From assembly GCF_017745095.1 (NCBI RefSeq), contig NZ_JAGHZZ010000008.1, positions 49,781 to 113,780 on the forward strand: 64,000 nucleotides of DNA, written 5' to 3'. This document shows, piece by piece, positions 1 to 7,781 of the stretch. The notes under the pieces are model-generated. The model made no database searches, was not told the origin of the DNA, and worked only from the letters and a program-made list of their open reading frames with translations. Position 1 is the first letter of the stretch. The number at the start of each line of letters is the position of its first letter. The position numbers and the translations under genes are program-made. This DNA comes from Sporocytophaga sp. GTDB taxonomy: Bacteria > Bacteroidota > Bacteroidia > Cytophagales > Cytophagaceae.

Positions 1-195
1 TATTTTTATAAATGATCCATTTAGCTTTTTTGCATTTAGTAAATAGAATTCCTTATAAATCGCATCTCCACCATAAATTTCAGGTGGAGACACATTTAAA
101 AATTCGTACCTTCCAATATACTCGCTTCTATCAGGCCCTCTATAACACCCTGTTAAAATAAACGTCACTAAAAAGCATACAAGTTTACTTTTCAT
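1..195 (-). CDS. Lipoprotein of unknown function, 3' part cut by window edge
   Basis: Reading the minus strand from the ATG at 195 gives 65 codons with no stop before the window edge, so only the N-terminus is visible. Residues 1-16 are a short lipoprotein signal peptide (MKSK, then a hydrophobic run) ending in a lipobox, LTGC, with the lipidated Cys at residue 17. The mature part begins YRGPDRSEYIG and recognises no family I know. The protein is expected to be anchored in the cell envelope. It sits next to a gene fragment and a dead transposase, so it belongs to an accessory patch; an immunity or toxin-linked role is possible but unsupported. Confidence 0.6.
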   Translation of the reverse strand, partial: MKSKLVCFLVTFILTGCYRGPDRSEYIGRYEFLNVSPPEIYGGDAIYKEFYLLNAKKLNGSFIKI

Positions 196-203
196 ATTTT
201 CAA

Positions 204-329
204 TTATTTATAAAATAAGCTTTCCAATTCTTCAATAGATTTAACAATACGAATTCTTTGTCTAACATTAGTCCATGGTTGACGTCCAGCATTCTTAGGT
301 CTTTCATATTTCCCATCAACTCTTGGCTG
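204..329 (-). pseudogene. Orphan C-terminal fragment of an unknown gene
   Basis: A minus-strand frame runs to a TAA at 204-206 and encodes about 40 residues ending RIRIVKSIEELESLFYK, with the phrase KNAGRQPWTNVRQRI before it. It reads like genuine coding sequence, but there is no start or upstream body. Immediately 5' of it the sequence becomes the CG-rich palindrome of the neighbouring RAYT element. The simplest reading is that a larger gene lost its 5' part when that element arrived. The basic, Trp-containing tail resembles the ends of some polymorphic-toxin nucleases, but this is only an impression. Confidence 0.35.
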
Positions 330-332
330 GCG

Positions 333-349
333 CGCGTTTTCAAAACGCG
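333..349. repeat. CG-rich palindrome at 3' side of RAYT remnant
   Basis: CGCGTTTT and AAAACGCG face each other across one base, giving perfect 8-bp arms. It lies about 55 bp beyond the 3' end of the transposase remnant and marks the edge between that element and the orphan gene fragment. It is REP-like in form. Confidence 0.6.
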
Positions 350-404
350 TGCCCCGCTGCACTTTCTTCTTTTACATATCTCTAAACTATATCAAGCAGT
401 TCAC

Positions 405-956
405 CTACCTCAAGAACTCAATCACGATTAATCCCTTCCGCCCACAATAATCTCTTGCCGAACTAAACAAATAATCTTCCGGATTCTCCACTATCATATC
501 TTCTACAGGATTATTATGAATGTTATCTAATTTCTGATTCATAAATGAAAGAGTTTCTATCCCTTTGGCTTTACTCCCGTCTTTCCAAACTTTATAATTC
601 TTTATCCTTTTCAGATACTCTCCAGCTCTTTCAAACATTTCAAGTAGCCACGCTCTCCTGCTTTCTCCTATTACTTTAATCTCCGATATAATTTTCTTAC
701 TTGTAAACTTTTTAAAATCTCGCATTAAATCTGATAATTCAAAATCCCTCTTCTCTGATATAATCATGTGAATATGACAGGGCATTATAACCCAGGCGTA
801 TACTATAAGACCTTTTTCCTTAATGCAAAAGTTCAGAGAGTCTACAATTAAGAGACGTAATTCTTTGCGGGTAAATAAATCTACCCACTATACTACCGTA
901 AGAGTCACAAAATAGATTCCTTGCTGGTGATTCTTAAATCCGTATTTATCTGACAT
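405..956 (-). pseudogene. REP-associated tyrosine transposase (RAYT, Y1_Tnp), inactivated
   Basis: The frame from the ATG at 956 to the stop at 405 encodes a 183-residue Y1 (IS200/REP-type) transposase, starting MSDKYGFKNHQQGIYFVTLT. Codon 23 (888-890) is an in-frame TAG where relatives have sense sequence before WVDLFTRKE. Downstream the protein is intact: the HUH motif MPCHIHM has His61 and His63, and the end reads IHNNPVE then PEDYLFSSARDY. Relatives normally read YIHxNP, with Tyr as the probable nucleophile; here that Tyr is Asn145. So the gene carries a nonsense codon and probably a lost catalytic residue. The 126-residue frame starting at 785 is only the tail. Palindromes lie on both sides, as expected of a RAYT with its REP-like substrates. 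Confidence 0.85.
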
Positions 957-980
957 AGCTAGTTTTGGGTCTCAAAATAA

Positions 981-1010
981 AAAAATAGCCAGCTCTTCAA
1001 AAACTGGCTA
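981..1010 (-). terminator. Orphan intrinsic terminator (minus strand)
   Basis: Read on the minus strand, TAGCCAG and CTGGCTA form a 7-bp stem with an 11-nt loop, followed by a run of seven T. No intact minus-strand gene lies just upstream: the tRNA at 1359-1446 has its own terminator. It may be a leftover of a lost gene or may end an unrecognised RNA. Confidence 0.55.
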
Positions 1011-1033
1011 CTCAAAAATATTTTCTCAAACTC

Positions 1034-1050
1034 TCGCATTACAAATGCGA
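1034..1050. repeat. REP-like hairpin TCGCATT-ACA-AATGCGA
   Basis: Perfect 7-bp arms around a three-base ACA loop. It matches in design the hairpin at 1111-1125 (same ACA loop, CGC/GCG base, different inner bases), so the stem is conserved while the sequence changes. Confidence 0.55.
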
Positions 1051-1110
1051 AGGCACTTTATACAATATGAAGCTACAACAATCTTAATTATCCCTCTGTC
1101 ACAGATTGCA

Positions 1111-1125
1111 CGCTTTACAAAAGCG
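1111..1125. repeat. REP-like hairpin CGCTTT-ACA-AAAGCG
   Basis: Perfect 6-bp arms around an ACA loop, the second copy of the hairpin type at 1034-1050. Its right arm overlaps the left arm of the long inverted repeat starting at 1123, so the two structures are mutually exclusive. Confidence 0.5.
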
Positions 1126-1180
1126 CTTTCAATGTCGTTAAGTTAAGGAATTTTCCTTAACTTAACGACATTGAAAGCGC
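1123..1180. repeat. Perfect 28-bp inverted repeat with 2-nt spacer
   Basis: The left arm is 1123-1150, the spacer 1151-1152 (TT) and the right arm 1153-1180. The arms begin and end with GCGCTTTCAATG and its complement and are identical over all 28 positions. No T-run follows, so it is not an ordinary terminator. It sits on the 5' side of the RAYT remnant and could be a substrate or end structure of that element. A cruciform or long RNA hairpin is expected from it. Confidence 0.85.
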
Positions 1181-1323
1181 GCTAGCTTCCGAGGATGACA
1201 AACGCGGCCCAGCTGATATAAGAATTTTAACTGCTCTCATATTTTGTGGAATGAAAATGTAGGCTAGGGGAAGTGAATCATTGAATAAAAGAAGGAATAT
1301 GGCGGGGTGGGTTCAAAACAAAA

Positions 1324-1346
1324 AAAGCCCTGAAGTTCAGGGCTTT
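1324..1346 (-). terminator. Terminator of tRNA-Ser
   Basis: AAAGCCCTGAA and TTCAGGGCTTT form perfect 11-bp arms around one G. On the minus strand it lies 12 bp past the tRNA 3' end and runs into T-rich sequence, so it ends the tRNA transcript. The symmetry lets it work in both directions. Confidence 0.8.
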
Positions 1347-1358
1347 CTTTAAATTATG

Positions 1359-1446
1359 CAGAGAGGAAGGGATTCGAACCCTCGATACCCTTTTGAGGTA
1401 TACACACTTTCCAGGCGTGCTCCTTCAACCACTCGGACACCTCTCT
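1359..1446 (-). tRNA. tRNA-Ser (anticodon GGA)
   Basis: An 88-nt tRNA lies on the minus strand. The acceptor arms AGAGAGG and CCTCTCT pair fully and are followed by discriminator G. The anticodon stem CACGC/GTGTG encloses loop CTGGAAA, giving anticodon GGA, which reads UCC and UCU serine codons. A long variable arm (ATACC...GGTAT stem) and a TTCGAAT T-loop fit the class II tRNA-Ser shape. No CCA is encoded; it must be added after transcription. An inactive transposase and gene debris lie downstream, consistent with tRNA-side accumulation of foreign DNA. Confidence 0.95.
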
Positions 1447-1482
1447 GTGAAAAGATTTTCTCTATTTTGGAAAAAGTGAGTG

Positions 1483-1513
1483 CAAAGAAACCAACATTTT
1501 ATCAAAACACAAA
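1483..1513 (-). promoter_or_regulatory. Likely promoter of tRNA-Ser
   Basis: On the minus strand a TTTG (1510-1513) is followed after 19 bases by TTTCTTTG (1483-1490), one base off the Bacteroidetes TAnnTTTG -7 box. The predicted start lies about 25-30 nt before the tRNA. Confidence 0.4.
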
Positions 1514-1547
1514 AAGGATTGATAAAATAAATCAATATATCATACTG

Positions 1548-2627
1548 TTAATCCATTTCTCCTCTGATTGATTCTTCCAAAGAGGCTCTGATATTTTCAT
1601 TAAAAGGTTTATTAGCAAGCACAAACATCATTTTAGTAATAGCAGCTTCGGTAGTAATATTTTTGCCACTGATTACTCCTGATTTTTCCAAATGTCTGCT
1701 TGTATCATACCTTCCCTGAAAAACAGTACCGCCTATACATTGACTCACATTTAATATAACAATTCCCTTCTCTGATGCCTCTTTTAAAACATCTTCAAGC
1801 CATTTATCCGTCGGAGCATTACCAGATCCAAAAGTCTCCAGAACAACGCCTTTCAATCCTGCAGTATTGAACAGACACTCAACAACCTCTTTATTAATCC
1901 CCGGAAATAACTTAACTATAAGAACATTGGAATCAAGCACAGTATAAATTTTAAATGGCTTGTAAGCAGGACTATACAAGGCTGTTTCGTTAAATTCTAT
2001 TGAAACCCCAGCCTCAGCAAGATTAGGGTAATTTTCAGATAGAAAAGCATCAAAATGACTGCTCTGCAGCTTCTTTGATCGATTACCTCGCATCAATGCA
2101 TGATTAAAGTAAATACAAACCTCCTTGACAACCGGTTTTCCATCTTTTCTTGCTGCTGCTATCTCAATGGCTGTCACTAAATTTTCTCTTGCATCTGATC
2201 TAACCTCTGACAAAGGAAGCTGTGCACCAGTAAAGATAACTGGCTTATTAAGGTTTTCCATCATGAAACTCAAGGCTGAAGCTGTATATGCCATGGTATC
2301 AGTTCCATGCAAAATCACAAAACCATCATATTTCTGGTATTGTTCATGAATTAGCTCTGCAAGCGCAATCCAATGAATTGGCTTCATATTGCTTGAATCA
2401 ATAGGTCTCAGAAAAGATATGAATTCAAGAGTAAGATTGAACCTACCTACCTCAGGTAATGTAGAAATGATATCAGAAAAATTAAAAGGCACTAAGGATT
2501 TTACCATAGGATCATAATGCATTCCCATGGTACCACCTGTATATATTATTAGCAACCTCCCCTGAGCATCGGGGTTAATATGCAGATTAATCTTATCACT
2601 AAACATTCCCAAAAAGTTTTTCTGCAT
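1548..2627 (-). CDS. ansA: Type I (cytoplasmic) L-asparaginase
   Basis: Hydrolyses L-asparagine to aspartate and ammonia. The protein (359 aa) has both asparaginase signatures: YTGGTMGM at about residues 29-36, with Thr33 as the expected nucleophile, and LHGTDTMAYT at 106-115, with the second catalytic Thr-Asp pair. There is no signal peptide, so it should act in the cytoplasm, and its length fits the family. It is the last gene of a minus-strand run. The start at 2627 overlaps the end of tatD by 29 bp; an ATG at 2606 overlaps tatD's stop by 8 bp, would give 352 aa and is about equally plausible. Translational coupling to tatD is likely in either case. Confidence 0.9.
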   Translation of the reverse strand: MQKNFLGMFSDKINLHINPDAQGRLLIIYTGGTMGMHYDPMVKSLVPFNFSDIISTLPEVGRFNLTLEFISFLRPIDSSNMKPIHWIALAELIHEQYQKYDGFVILHGTDTMAYTASALSFMMENLNKPVIFTGAQLPLSEVRSDARENLVTAIEIAAARKDGKPVVKEVCIYFNHALMRGNRSKKLQSSHFDAFLSENYPNLAEAGVSIEFNETALYSPAYKPFKIYTVLDSNVLIVKLFPGINKEVVECLFNTAGLKGVVLETFGSGNAPTDKWLEDVLKEASEKGIVILNVSQCIGGTVFQGRYDTSRHLEKSGVISGKNITTEAAITKMMFVLANKPFNENIRASLEESIRGEMD

Positions 2628-3375
2628 TTAAAGAAGTTACTTTAGCTACCTCCTCCTCTGAACATTTCTTGACTTCCGCAAGCTTCTTTACCACAAAAGG
2701 AATATATCCTGGTTCATTTCTTTTACCTCTGTATGGAACTGGTGCCAGATAAGGAGCATCCGTTTCTAGAACTAAATTTGAAAGGTCTGCTGTTTCCATA
2801 ACCTTATCGAGACCACTGTTTTTAAAGGTAATAACTCCACCCACTCCAATGTAAAATCCGATCTCTTTTATCTCATCAATATCCTTTTGATCACCAGTAA
2901 AACAATGGAATACTCCTGTCTGACTATCTGATTTAACCTTCAATAACAAATCCATAGTTTCTCTGTAAGAATTGCGACAATGAATAGCTATAGGCAAATT
3001 ATGCTTAGCTGCCAACTGAACCTGGATAGCAAAGGCTTCTTCCTGCCAGTCTTTATGAGTAGTATCCCAATATAGATCTATACCAATCTCTCCTACTGCA
3101 GCAAATTTTCTTCTATTCAGCCACGCTTCAATTTCATAAAGATCTTTTTCAAAATCCTTCTTTACGTAGCATGGATGGAGCCCCATCATGGGTATACAAA
3201 GATCCGGATACCTGTGCTCCATTTCAAGCATTCTGTCAATGCTTTGCAAATCCACATTAGGCATAAAGAGTTTTTTCAGACCAGATGATCTTGCATTTTC
3301 AAGCACATCTGTTGTGTCTTTTTCAAACTCTTCAGCATATATATGCGCATGTGTATCTATATAAGTAAAATCCAT
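2599..3375 (-). CDS. tatD: TatD-family metal-dependent DNase/hydrolase
   Basis: A 258-aa TIM-barrel amidohydrolase-type nuclease of the TatD/YcfH family. Metal ligands are visible in order: His9 and His11 in DTHAH, Glu96 in GEIGID, His132 in IHCRN, His157 in FHCF, and Asp206 in ETDAPYLAP. Length and motif order are normal. It is cytoplasmic with no signal peptide. It lies 3 bp after the GT2 gene and overlaps the start of asparaginase, so it is probably cotranscribed with the polysaccharide genes although its role is unrelated. Confidence 0.93.
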   Translation of the reverse strand: MDFTYIDTHAHIYAEEFEKDTTDVLENARSSGLKKLFMPNVDLQSIDRMLEMEHRYPDLCIPMMGLHPCYVKKDFEKDLYEIEAWLNRRKFAAVGEIGIDLYWDTTHKDWQEEAFAIQVQLAAKHNLPIAIHCRNSYRETMDLLLKVKSDSQTGVFHCFTGDQKDIDEIKEIGFYIGVGGVITFKNSGLDKVMETADLSNLVLETDAPYLAPVPYRGKRNEPGYIPFVVKKLAEVKKCSEEEVAKVTSLNAEKLFGNV

Positions 3376-3378
3376 AAT

Positions 3379-4485
3379 TTAAAATCTTCTGCCCTTCCAT
3401 TCGATTTTACCGGGCTTCAGGTAATATAATAAAGTTAATAATGAAACAAATCCGGTATAAAATTCATAAATGACAATGTACTTCCACAAAGGAAATTTAT
3501 AATCAAGCTTTTTATACACTCTGTTAATAAATGAATACTGCAATAACAATTTGCCTGACCAAACCAGAGTTGCAAAGTTGGGTACAATAAACATTGTGAC
3601 TAAAATGACAGGGAAAAACAAGGATTGCAATAAAAGCAATGTGGACAGCACAACAGGTATTTTTACGGCTCCGTGCATCCATCTCCTCCTTTGATTTAAC
3701 AATCTTTTTAAGCTATCAAGAGGTTTGGAAAATGCTAGCACTCCAGGTCCCATGAGTTGTTGATAATCATAACCAAGATCCAGAGTAGCCTTAAAAAGTT
3801 CGAAATCTTCCGTAACTGAAAATGGAATGTTTTCATATCCTCCTGTTTCTTCATAAACCCTGCGAGGAATCATCATGTTATTTCCAACGGCAGAAACCGG
3901 AATGTTTTGATCAGATACGGCTTTAACCATTCCAAATGCATGCATCCACTCCATGCTTTGAAGTTTTGCAAATAGAGTCTCCCCTTTAATCATCGTAACA
4001 CCTGAGACCGTTCCTGATGATTTTTTATAATTGCCAAGCATTTCTTTAACCCAATTTTCAGGTATTGAAATATCAGCATCTGTTATAAAAAGATATTCAC
4101 CATTCGCCTTTCTTGCAAGCTGTGCAAGCACATTGGCTTTGCCTTTAGCCTGGCCAACATTTTCTGTAATATCTAATAACTTGAATTTCTTGTGAGTTTT
4201 TATAAACTCCAGTATTATAGACCTGGTGTTATCTTCAGATCTATCATTACCAATCAGCACTTCAAATTTATCTTCAGGATAATCCATGGAGGCAAGTGCC
4301 TTTAAACATTCACCTATATTATCTTCCTCATTACGAGCAGCAACTAACACAGACACCAGAGGTTTGTCACTTAGTGGAGGATTAGATATGTATGGTTTTA
4401 ACCTTTCAAAAAAAACAAAAAGGAAAAGTATATATATAAAGTAAATGAGGAAATAAATTAACAGAACAGCTAAAAGGATTTTCAT
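3379..4485 (-). CDS. Membrane glycosyltransferase family 2
   Basis: A 368-aa processive-type GT2. An N-terminal membrane segment (about 3-26) is followed by a GT-A domain beginning PLVSVLVAARNEE (42-54). The DxD motif is ITDADIS (Asp136, Asp138), the acceptor base region is VTEDFE (225-229) and the QxxRW motif is QRRRW (265-269). Three or so membrane helices follow (277 onward). This layout is that of enzymes which build or extend a polysaccharide at the inner membrane. The start overlaps the deacetylase stop by 4 bp (ATGA), implying coupled translation and possibly joint action on one polymer. The sugar is unknown. Confidence 0.88.
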   Translation of the reverse strand: MKILLAVLLIYFLIYFIYILFLFVFFERLKPYISNPPLSDKPLVSVLVAARNEEDNIGECLKALASMDYPEDKFEVLIGNDRSEDNTRSIILEFIKTHKKFKLLDITENVGQAKGKANVLAQLARKANGEYLFITDADISIPENWVKEMLGNYKKSSGTVSGVTMIKGETLFAKLQSMEWMHAFGMVKAVSDQNIPVSAVGNNMMIPRRVYEETGGYENIPFSVTEDFELFKATLDLGYDYQQLMGPGVLAFSKPLDSLKRLLNQRRRWMHGAVKIPVVLSTLLLLQSLFFPVILVTMFIVPNFATLVWSGKLLLQYSFINRVYKKLDYKFPLWKYIVIYEFYTGFVSLLTLLYYLKPGKIEWKGRRF

Positions 4486-5129
4486 AAGGTCTTAAATTCA
4501 AAACCTTTGGACAAAAAATATTCTATGTACCGAGGAAGTACATATTTCATATTCTTGCTTGCTTTGATACTATCATGAAAAATCACAATTGATCCTGGAG
4601 TTGAGTATTTAATAGATTTAGCAAGACATTCCTCTTCTTTCAGATTTTGATCATAATCACCAGTGAGCACGTTCCACATTATTATTTCGTAAGACTTTTG
4701 AAGTTCTTTAGCCTGAGAACTTTTTATCTTTCCATAAGGTGGTCTGAATAATTTTTTAACCGAGCCTAGATCTATTCCTACTTCTCTTTTAACCTCATCA
4801 ATTACAGCCTGACAGCTTGCTATATTGTTAAAATATTTTTCATTCTCATTTTTCCATCCATTAAGATGATTAAAAGTATGATTGCCTGCAACGTGTCCTC
4901 TTTTAATAATGTCCTTTAACAAATGAGGATACTTTCTAACATTATCACCTACACAAAAAAAAGTAGCTTTAACATTCCATTTGTCTAATTCATCAAGTAC
5001 AAACTCCGTAGCATCAGGCACTGGACCGTCGTCAAAGGTCAGAAAAAGCTCGTTACCTTTTACTTTTTTCTTCCAGACCAAAGATGGATACAATAGTTGA
5101 AATGCCCAAGTGTAGTTATTGAAATACAT
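4482..5129 (-). CDS. Polysaccharide deacetylase (NodB/CE4 family)
   Basis: A 215-aa carbohydrate esterase family 4 protein that removes N- or O-acetyl groups from a glycan. The motifs are canonical: TFDDGP (31-36, catalytic base Asp33 and metal Asp34), HTFNH (84-88, metal His84 and His88) and FRPPYG (128-133). There is no clear cleavable signal peptide, though the first 20 residues are aromatic and hydrophobic and could associate with the membrane. It is coupled to the GT2 gene by a 4-bp overlap and lies 4 bp after the GT4 gene. Context points to modification of the exported polysaccharide rather than of peptidoglycan, but this is inference. Confidence 0.9.
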   Translation of the reverse strand: MYFNNYTWAFQLLYPSLVWKKKVKGNELFLTFDDGPVPDATEFVLDELDKWNVKATFFCVGDNVRKYPHLLKDIIKRGHVAGNHTFNHLNGWKNENEKYFNNIASCQAVIDEVKREVGIDLGSVKKLFRPPYGKIKSSQAKELQKSYEIIMWNVLTGDYDQNLKEEECLAKSIKYSTPGSIVIFHDSIKASKNMKYVLPRYIEYFLSKGFEFKTL

Positions 5130-5133
5130 AAGT

Positions 5134-6261
5134 TTAAGCTAAGCATTTTTCTACAGACTTCCAGAATAATTCTGCTGAAGTATCCCAACTATACCTTTCA
5201 CAATTCACTCTCCCTTTCTCAATGAGCTTTTGTCGCTTTCCCTGATCGAAAGCCATCTGAGATAGACCTTCAGCAATTGAACTAACCGAATATGGATCTA
5301 CAAGTATTGCAGAATCACCTGCTACCTCTGGCATGCTGGTCACATTTGATGTAATAACAGGGCAGTCACATTTTTGAGCTTCTAAAATCGGAATACCAAA
5401 GCCTTCAATAAAAGGAACATAAGTGAGTGCCAATGCCGCCCCCAATAGATGACGGTATTCTTCATTACTCACTCTGCCGGTGAATATGACATCATCTTTA
5501 AAAGGATTACTCTCTAATGTTTCAAATATTTCCTTGGTTCCCCATCCTTTCCGGCCAACGATCATCAGCTTTGTATCATTGGGCGTTTTAGATTTGAATT
5601 CAGCAAAAGCCTTAAGTAGATTTATGATATTTTTTCTTGGATGCAGAGCTCCAACAAAAATAAAATAAGGCTTGCCTTTACTATATGTTTTTCTGCATTC
5701 CTCCTGTTTTGAAAGGGCGATAGGATGGAACTTTTCACCATTAGCAGCATTCCCGACAACGTCTATTTGATCAGGATCAATCTTATATAATTTAGAAATA
5801 TCCTGTTTGGAAAATTCCGAAACTGAAATTATCCTGGAAGCTTTTCTTGCGTACCTGGGACCAAACCACTTAAGGTATTTATAGATAAGATAACTGAGAC
5901 CTCCCCTTGTGTGCTCATATGCTAGATCATGTATTACAATCAGGGAAGGCGTATGAGAGCTCAAGGAATTAAAGCCATCTGTAGAAATAAACAGATCACA
6001 TTTTTCTTCTTTTAAAGCTTTCGGAACTGCCAGTTCAAACCACCAGAACCAGAGGAATGGATGCCTGGCCGGAGGGAAAAGCTGAATGGGTTTTATATTA
6101 TCTGCAAATAAAAATTGCTTATGAAATGGTCGGTCAAACAAGAATATAAATTCATGTTCAGGATGATTCTTAACCATTCTTTGTAAAACTTCAAATGTGA
6201 AAGTACCAATTCCCTCAAGTTTATCTTTTAAGAGGAATCTTGTATTTACGGCTATTTTCAA
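5134..6261 (-). CDS. Glycosyltransferase family 4 (GT-B)
   Basis: A 375-aa GT-B enzyme. The C-terminal half has the GT4 hallmarks: IFVGALHPRKN (about 200-210), an EGFGIPILEA loop that holds the nucleotide-sugar E-x7-E motif, and SMPEVAGDSAILVDP. The N-terminal Rossmann half begins MKIAVNTRFL and contains a conserved HDLAYE. It is cytoplasmic or peripheral and transfers a sugar from an NDP-sugar to a lipid-linked acceptor; specificity cannot be read. It lies 15 bp after the flippase gene and 4 bp before the deacetylase, inside the polysaccharide operon. Confidence 0.88.
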   Translation of the reverse strand: MKIAVNTRFLLKDKLEGIGTFTFEVLQRMVKNHPEHEFIFLFDRPFHKQFLFADNIKPIQLFPPARHPFLWFWWFELAVPKALKEEKCDLFISTDGFNSLSSHTPSLIVIHDLAYEHTRGGLSYLIYKYLKWFGPRYARKASRIISVSEFSKQDISKLYKIDPDQIDVVGNAANGEKFHPIALSKQEECRKTYSKGKPYFIFVGALHPRKNIINLLKAFAEFKSKTPNDTKLMIVGRKGWGTKEIFETLESNPFKDDVIFTGRVSNEEYRHLLGAALALTYVPFIEGFGIPILEAQKCDCPVITSNVTSMPEVAGDSAILVDPYSVSSIAEGLSQMAFDQGKRQKLIEKGRVNCERYSWDTSAELFWKSVEKCLA

Positions 6262-6276
6262 GTTTATTATTCCTTT

Positions 6277-7638
6277 CTACTTATACTCCAGCATTGTGTG
6301 TTTGAACCCACAGACTAAAGAATATATAACTGTTATTATAACGGACATAATACCTGCTAAAATCCAATTCAGATCATAATACCTGCACATTGCAAACATT
6401 ATCACTAAAAGAATCAAAAGTATCGACAGTTTGAATAAAAGTTTCCAGGGAACATTTATGTCGGTACTTGTTCCAGTAAAGATAAAAGCAAATACACACA
6501 ATATGAATGTTGATATTACAGTAATCCACGCGGAAGCAATAACACCATAAGTGGGTACTATCATAAAATTAAGCAGAATATTCAAAACTACACTGATTAC
6601 AATAGAGATATTGACAATTTTCACATATCCCATTGCATTCAGGTAAGTTGAGTAAATATTAAAGAAACCATTTAATAATAAGGAAATAAACAGAATTCTT
6701 AGCAATTCTTGAATCACCATCAATTCAGATTCAGAACTGTTATTAAGGAAATACACCAAAACTTCAGGATAAAAGAAAACAAATGAAGCTGCTAGAATAA
6801 CTGGAATTGCTGCAATCAGCTGAGCAGCATTAAATAACTTTTGCACCTGCTGATTGTCTTCTTTATAAAATGGAAATCTTGCAAAAAATATTGGCATAAT
6901 AATCCAAATATACATCATGGTCGCATCCAGCCATCTGTATGCGGCAGCATATAACCCCGTAGGAGTCGTTCCTAGCAACCGCTCCAAAAGAACCTGATCA
7001 ATTTTATCATTTACAGAATATAACACTGCCATTGAGGCAAACGGCAGGCTGCTGACAATTATATCTTTAATTTTTACCCAATTAAATGTCAGGTGCATTC
7101 TTCCAATAACTTTTTTCAGAAAATGATAGCCCATTCCAACAGTAAATACAGCAGATAGTAATCTGGCTGCAATAAAACTTTCCAATGAGATTTTCGAAAA
7201 AATAACCAACAAAAAAGTAAATAAGGCTAATAGTAATTTATCCAAAATTCCCAAATAACTATCCAGATAAAATTCTTGCTTTCCCTGTAAAATTGCTTTT
7301 CCATAGAGGATAAATTGCAACAAGGAATTTGTGAGTGACAGAAAAAAAAGAAAAATCAGTTGTTCATTTTTATACCCCCATAAATAACCAAGAAATGTGC
7401 AAGCAATTGGAAATATTATAGTCAGGATAATTTTAAACAAAGTGACTTGAGAAAACAGTGACACAGTCTCAGAAGAATTTCGAGCAATTGATTTCGTCAC
7501 ATAATAATTAATCCCAAAATCTGTTAAAATCAAAAATATAAACCCGAAGGAGAAGAGTGCAGAATATAAACCATAATCTTCATGACCGATTTTATTTTGA
7601 ACCAGATTTTCCAAAATTATCCAAATCGGTTTGATCAT
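6277..7638 (-). CDS. Polysaccharide flippase (Wzx/MATE-like)
   Basis: An all-helical membrane protein of at least 453 aa with about 12-14 membrane segments, matching the polysaccharide biosynthesis/flippase superfamily. It would move lipid-linked repeat units across the inner membrane. The ATG at 7638 gives MIKPIWIILENLVQN, which begins in the middle of the usual first helix. The frame stays open upstream and encodes ISKVFKNIGLSVFLN directly before it, which fits relatives better; an ATT at 7689 (17 codons upstream) could be the true, non-AUG start. It heads the minus-strand operon and faces the Wzz-like gene across about 140 bp that must hold both promoters. Confidence 0.85.
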   Translation of the reverse strand: MIKPIWIILENLVQNKIGHEDYGLYSALFSFGFIFLILTDFGINYYVTKSIARNSSETVSLFSQVTLFKIILTIIFPIACTFLGYLWGYKNEQLIFLFFLSLTNSLLQFILYGKAILQGKQEFYLDSYLGILDKLLLALFTFLLVIFSKISLESFIAARLLSAVFTVGMGYHFLKKVIGRMHLTFNWVKIKDIIVSSLPFASMAVLYSVNDKIDQVLLERLLGTTPTGLYAAAYRWLDATMMYIWIIMPIFFARFPFYKEDNQQVQKLFNAAQLIAAIPVILAASFVFFYPEVLVYFLNNSSESELMVIQELLRILFISLLLNGFFNIYSTYLNAMGYVKIVNISIVISVVLNILLNFMIVPTYGVIASAWITVISTFILCVFAFIFTGTSTDINVPWKLLFKLSILLILLVIMFAMCRYYDLNWILAGIMSVIITVIYSLVCGFKHTMLEYK

Positions 7639-7781
7639 GATATTCAGAAAAACCGAAAGGCCGATGTTTTTAAATACTTTACTGATAATCGTTAAATTTT
7701 TCCCACTTAAAACTAAATAAATCGTAACAATTTTATCAAAATTATATAATTTTAAACTTTAATATTTTTAAAATTCATTTA

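Noticed and set aside
1356..1571. Plus-strand frame of 71 codons
   Set aside because: It runs antisense through the tRNA-Ser gene and encodes its complement; there is no coding signal.
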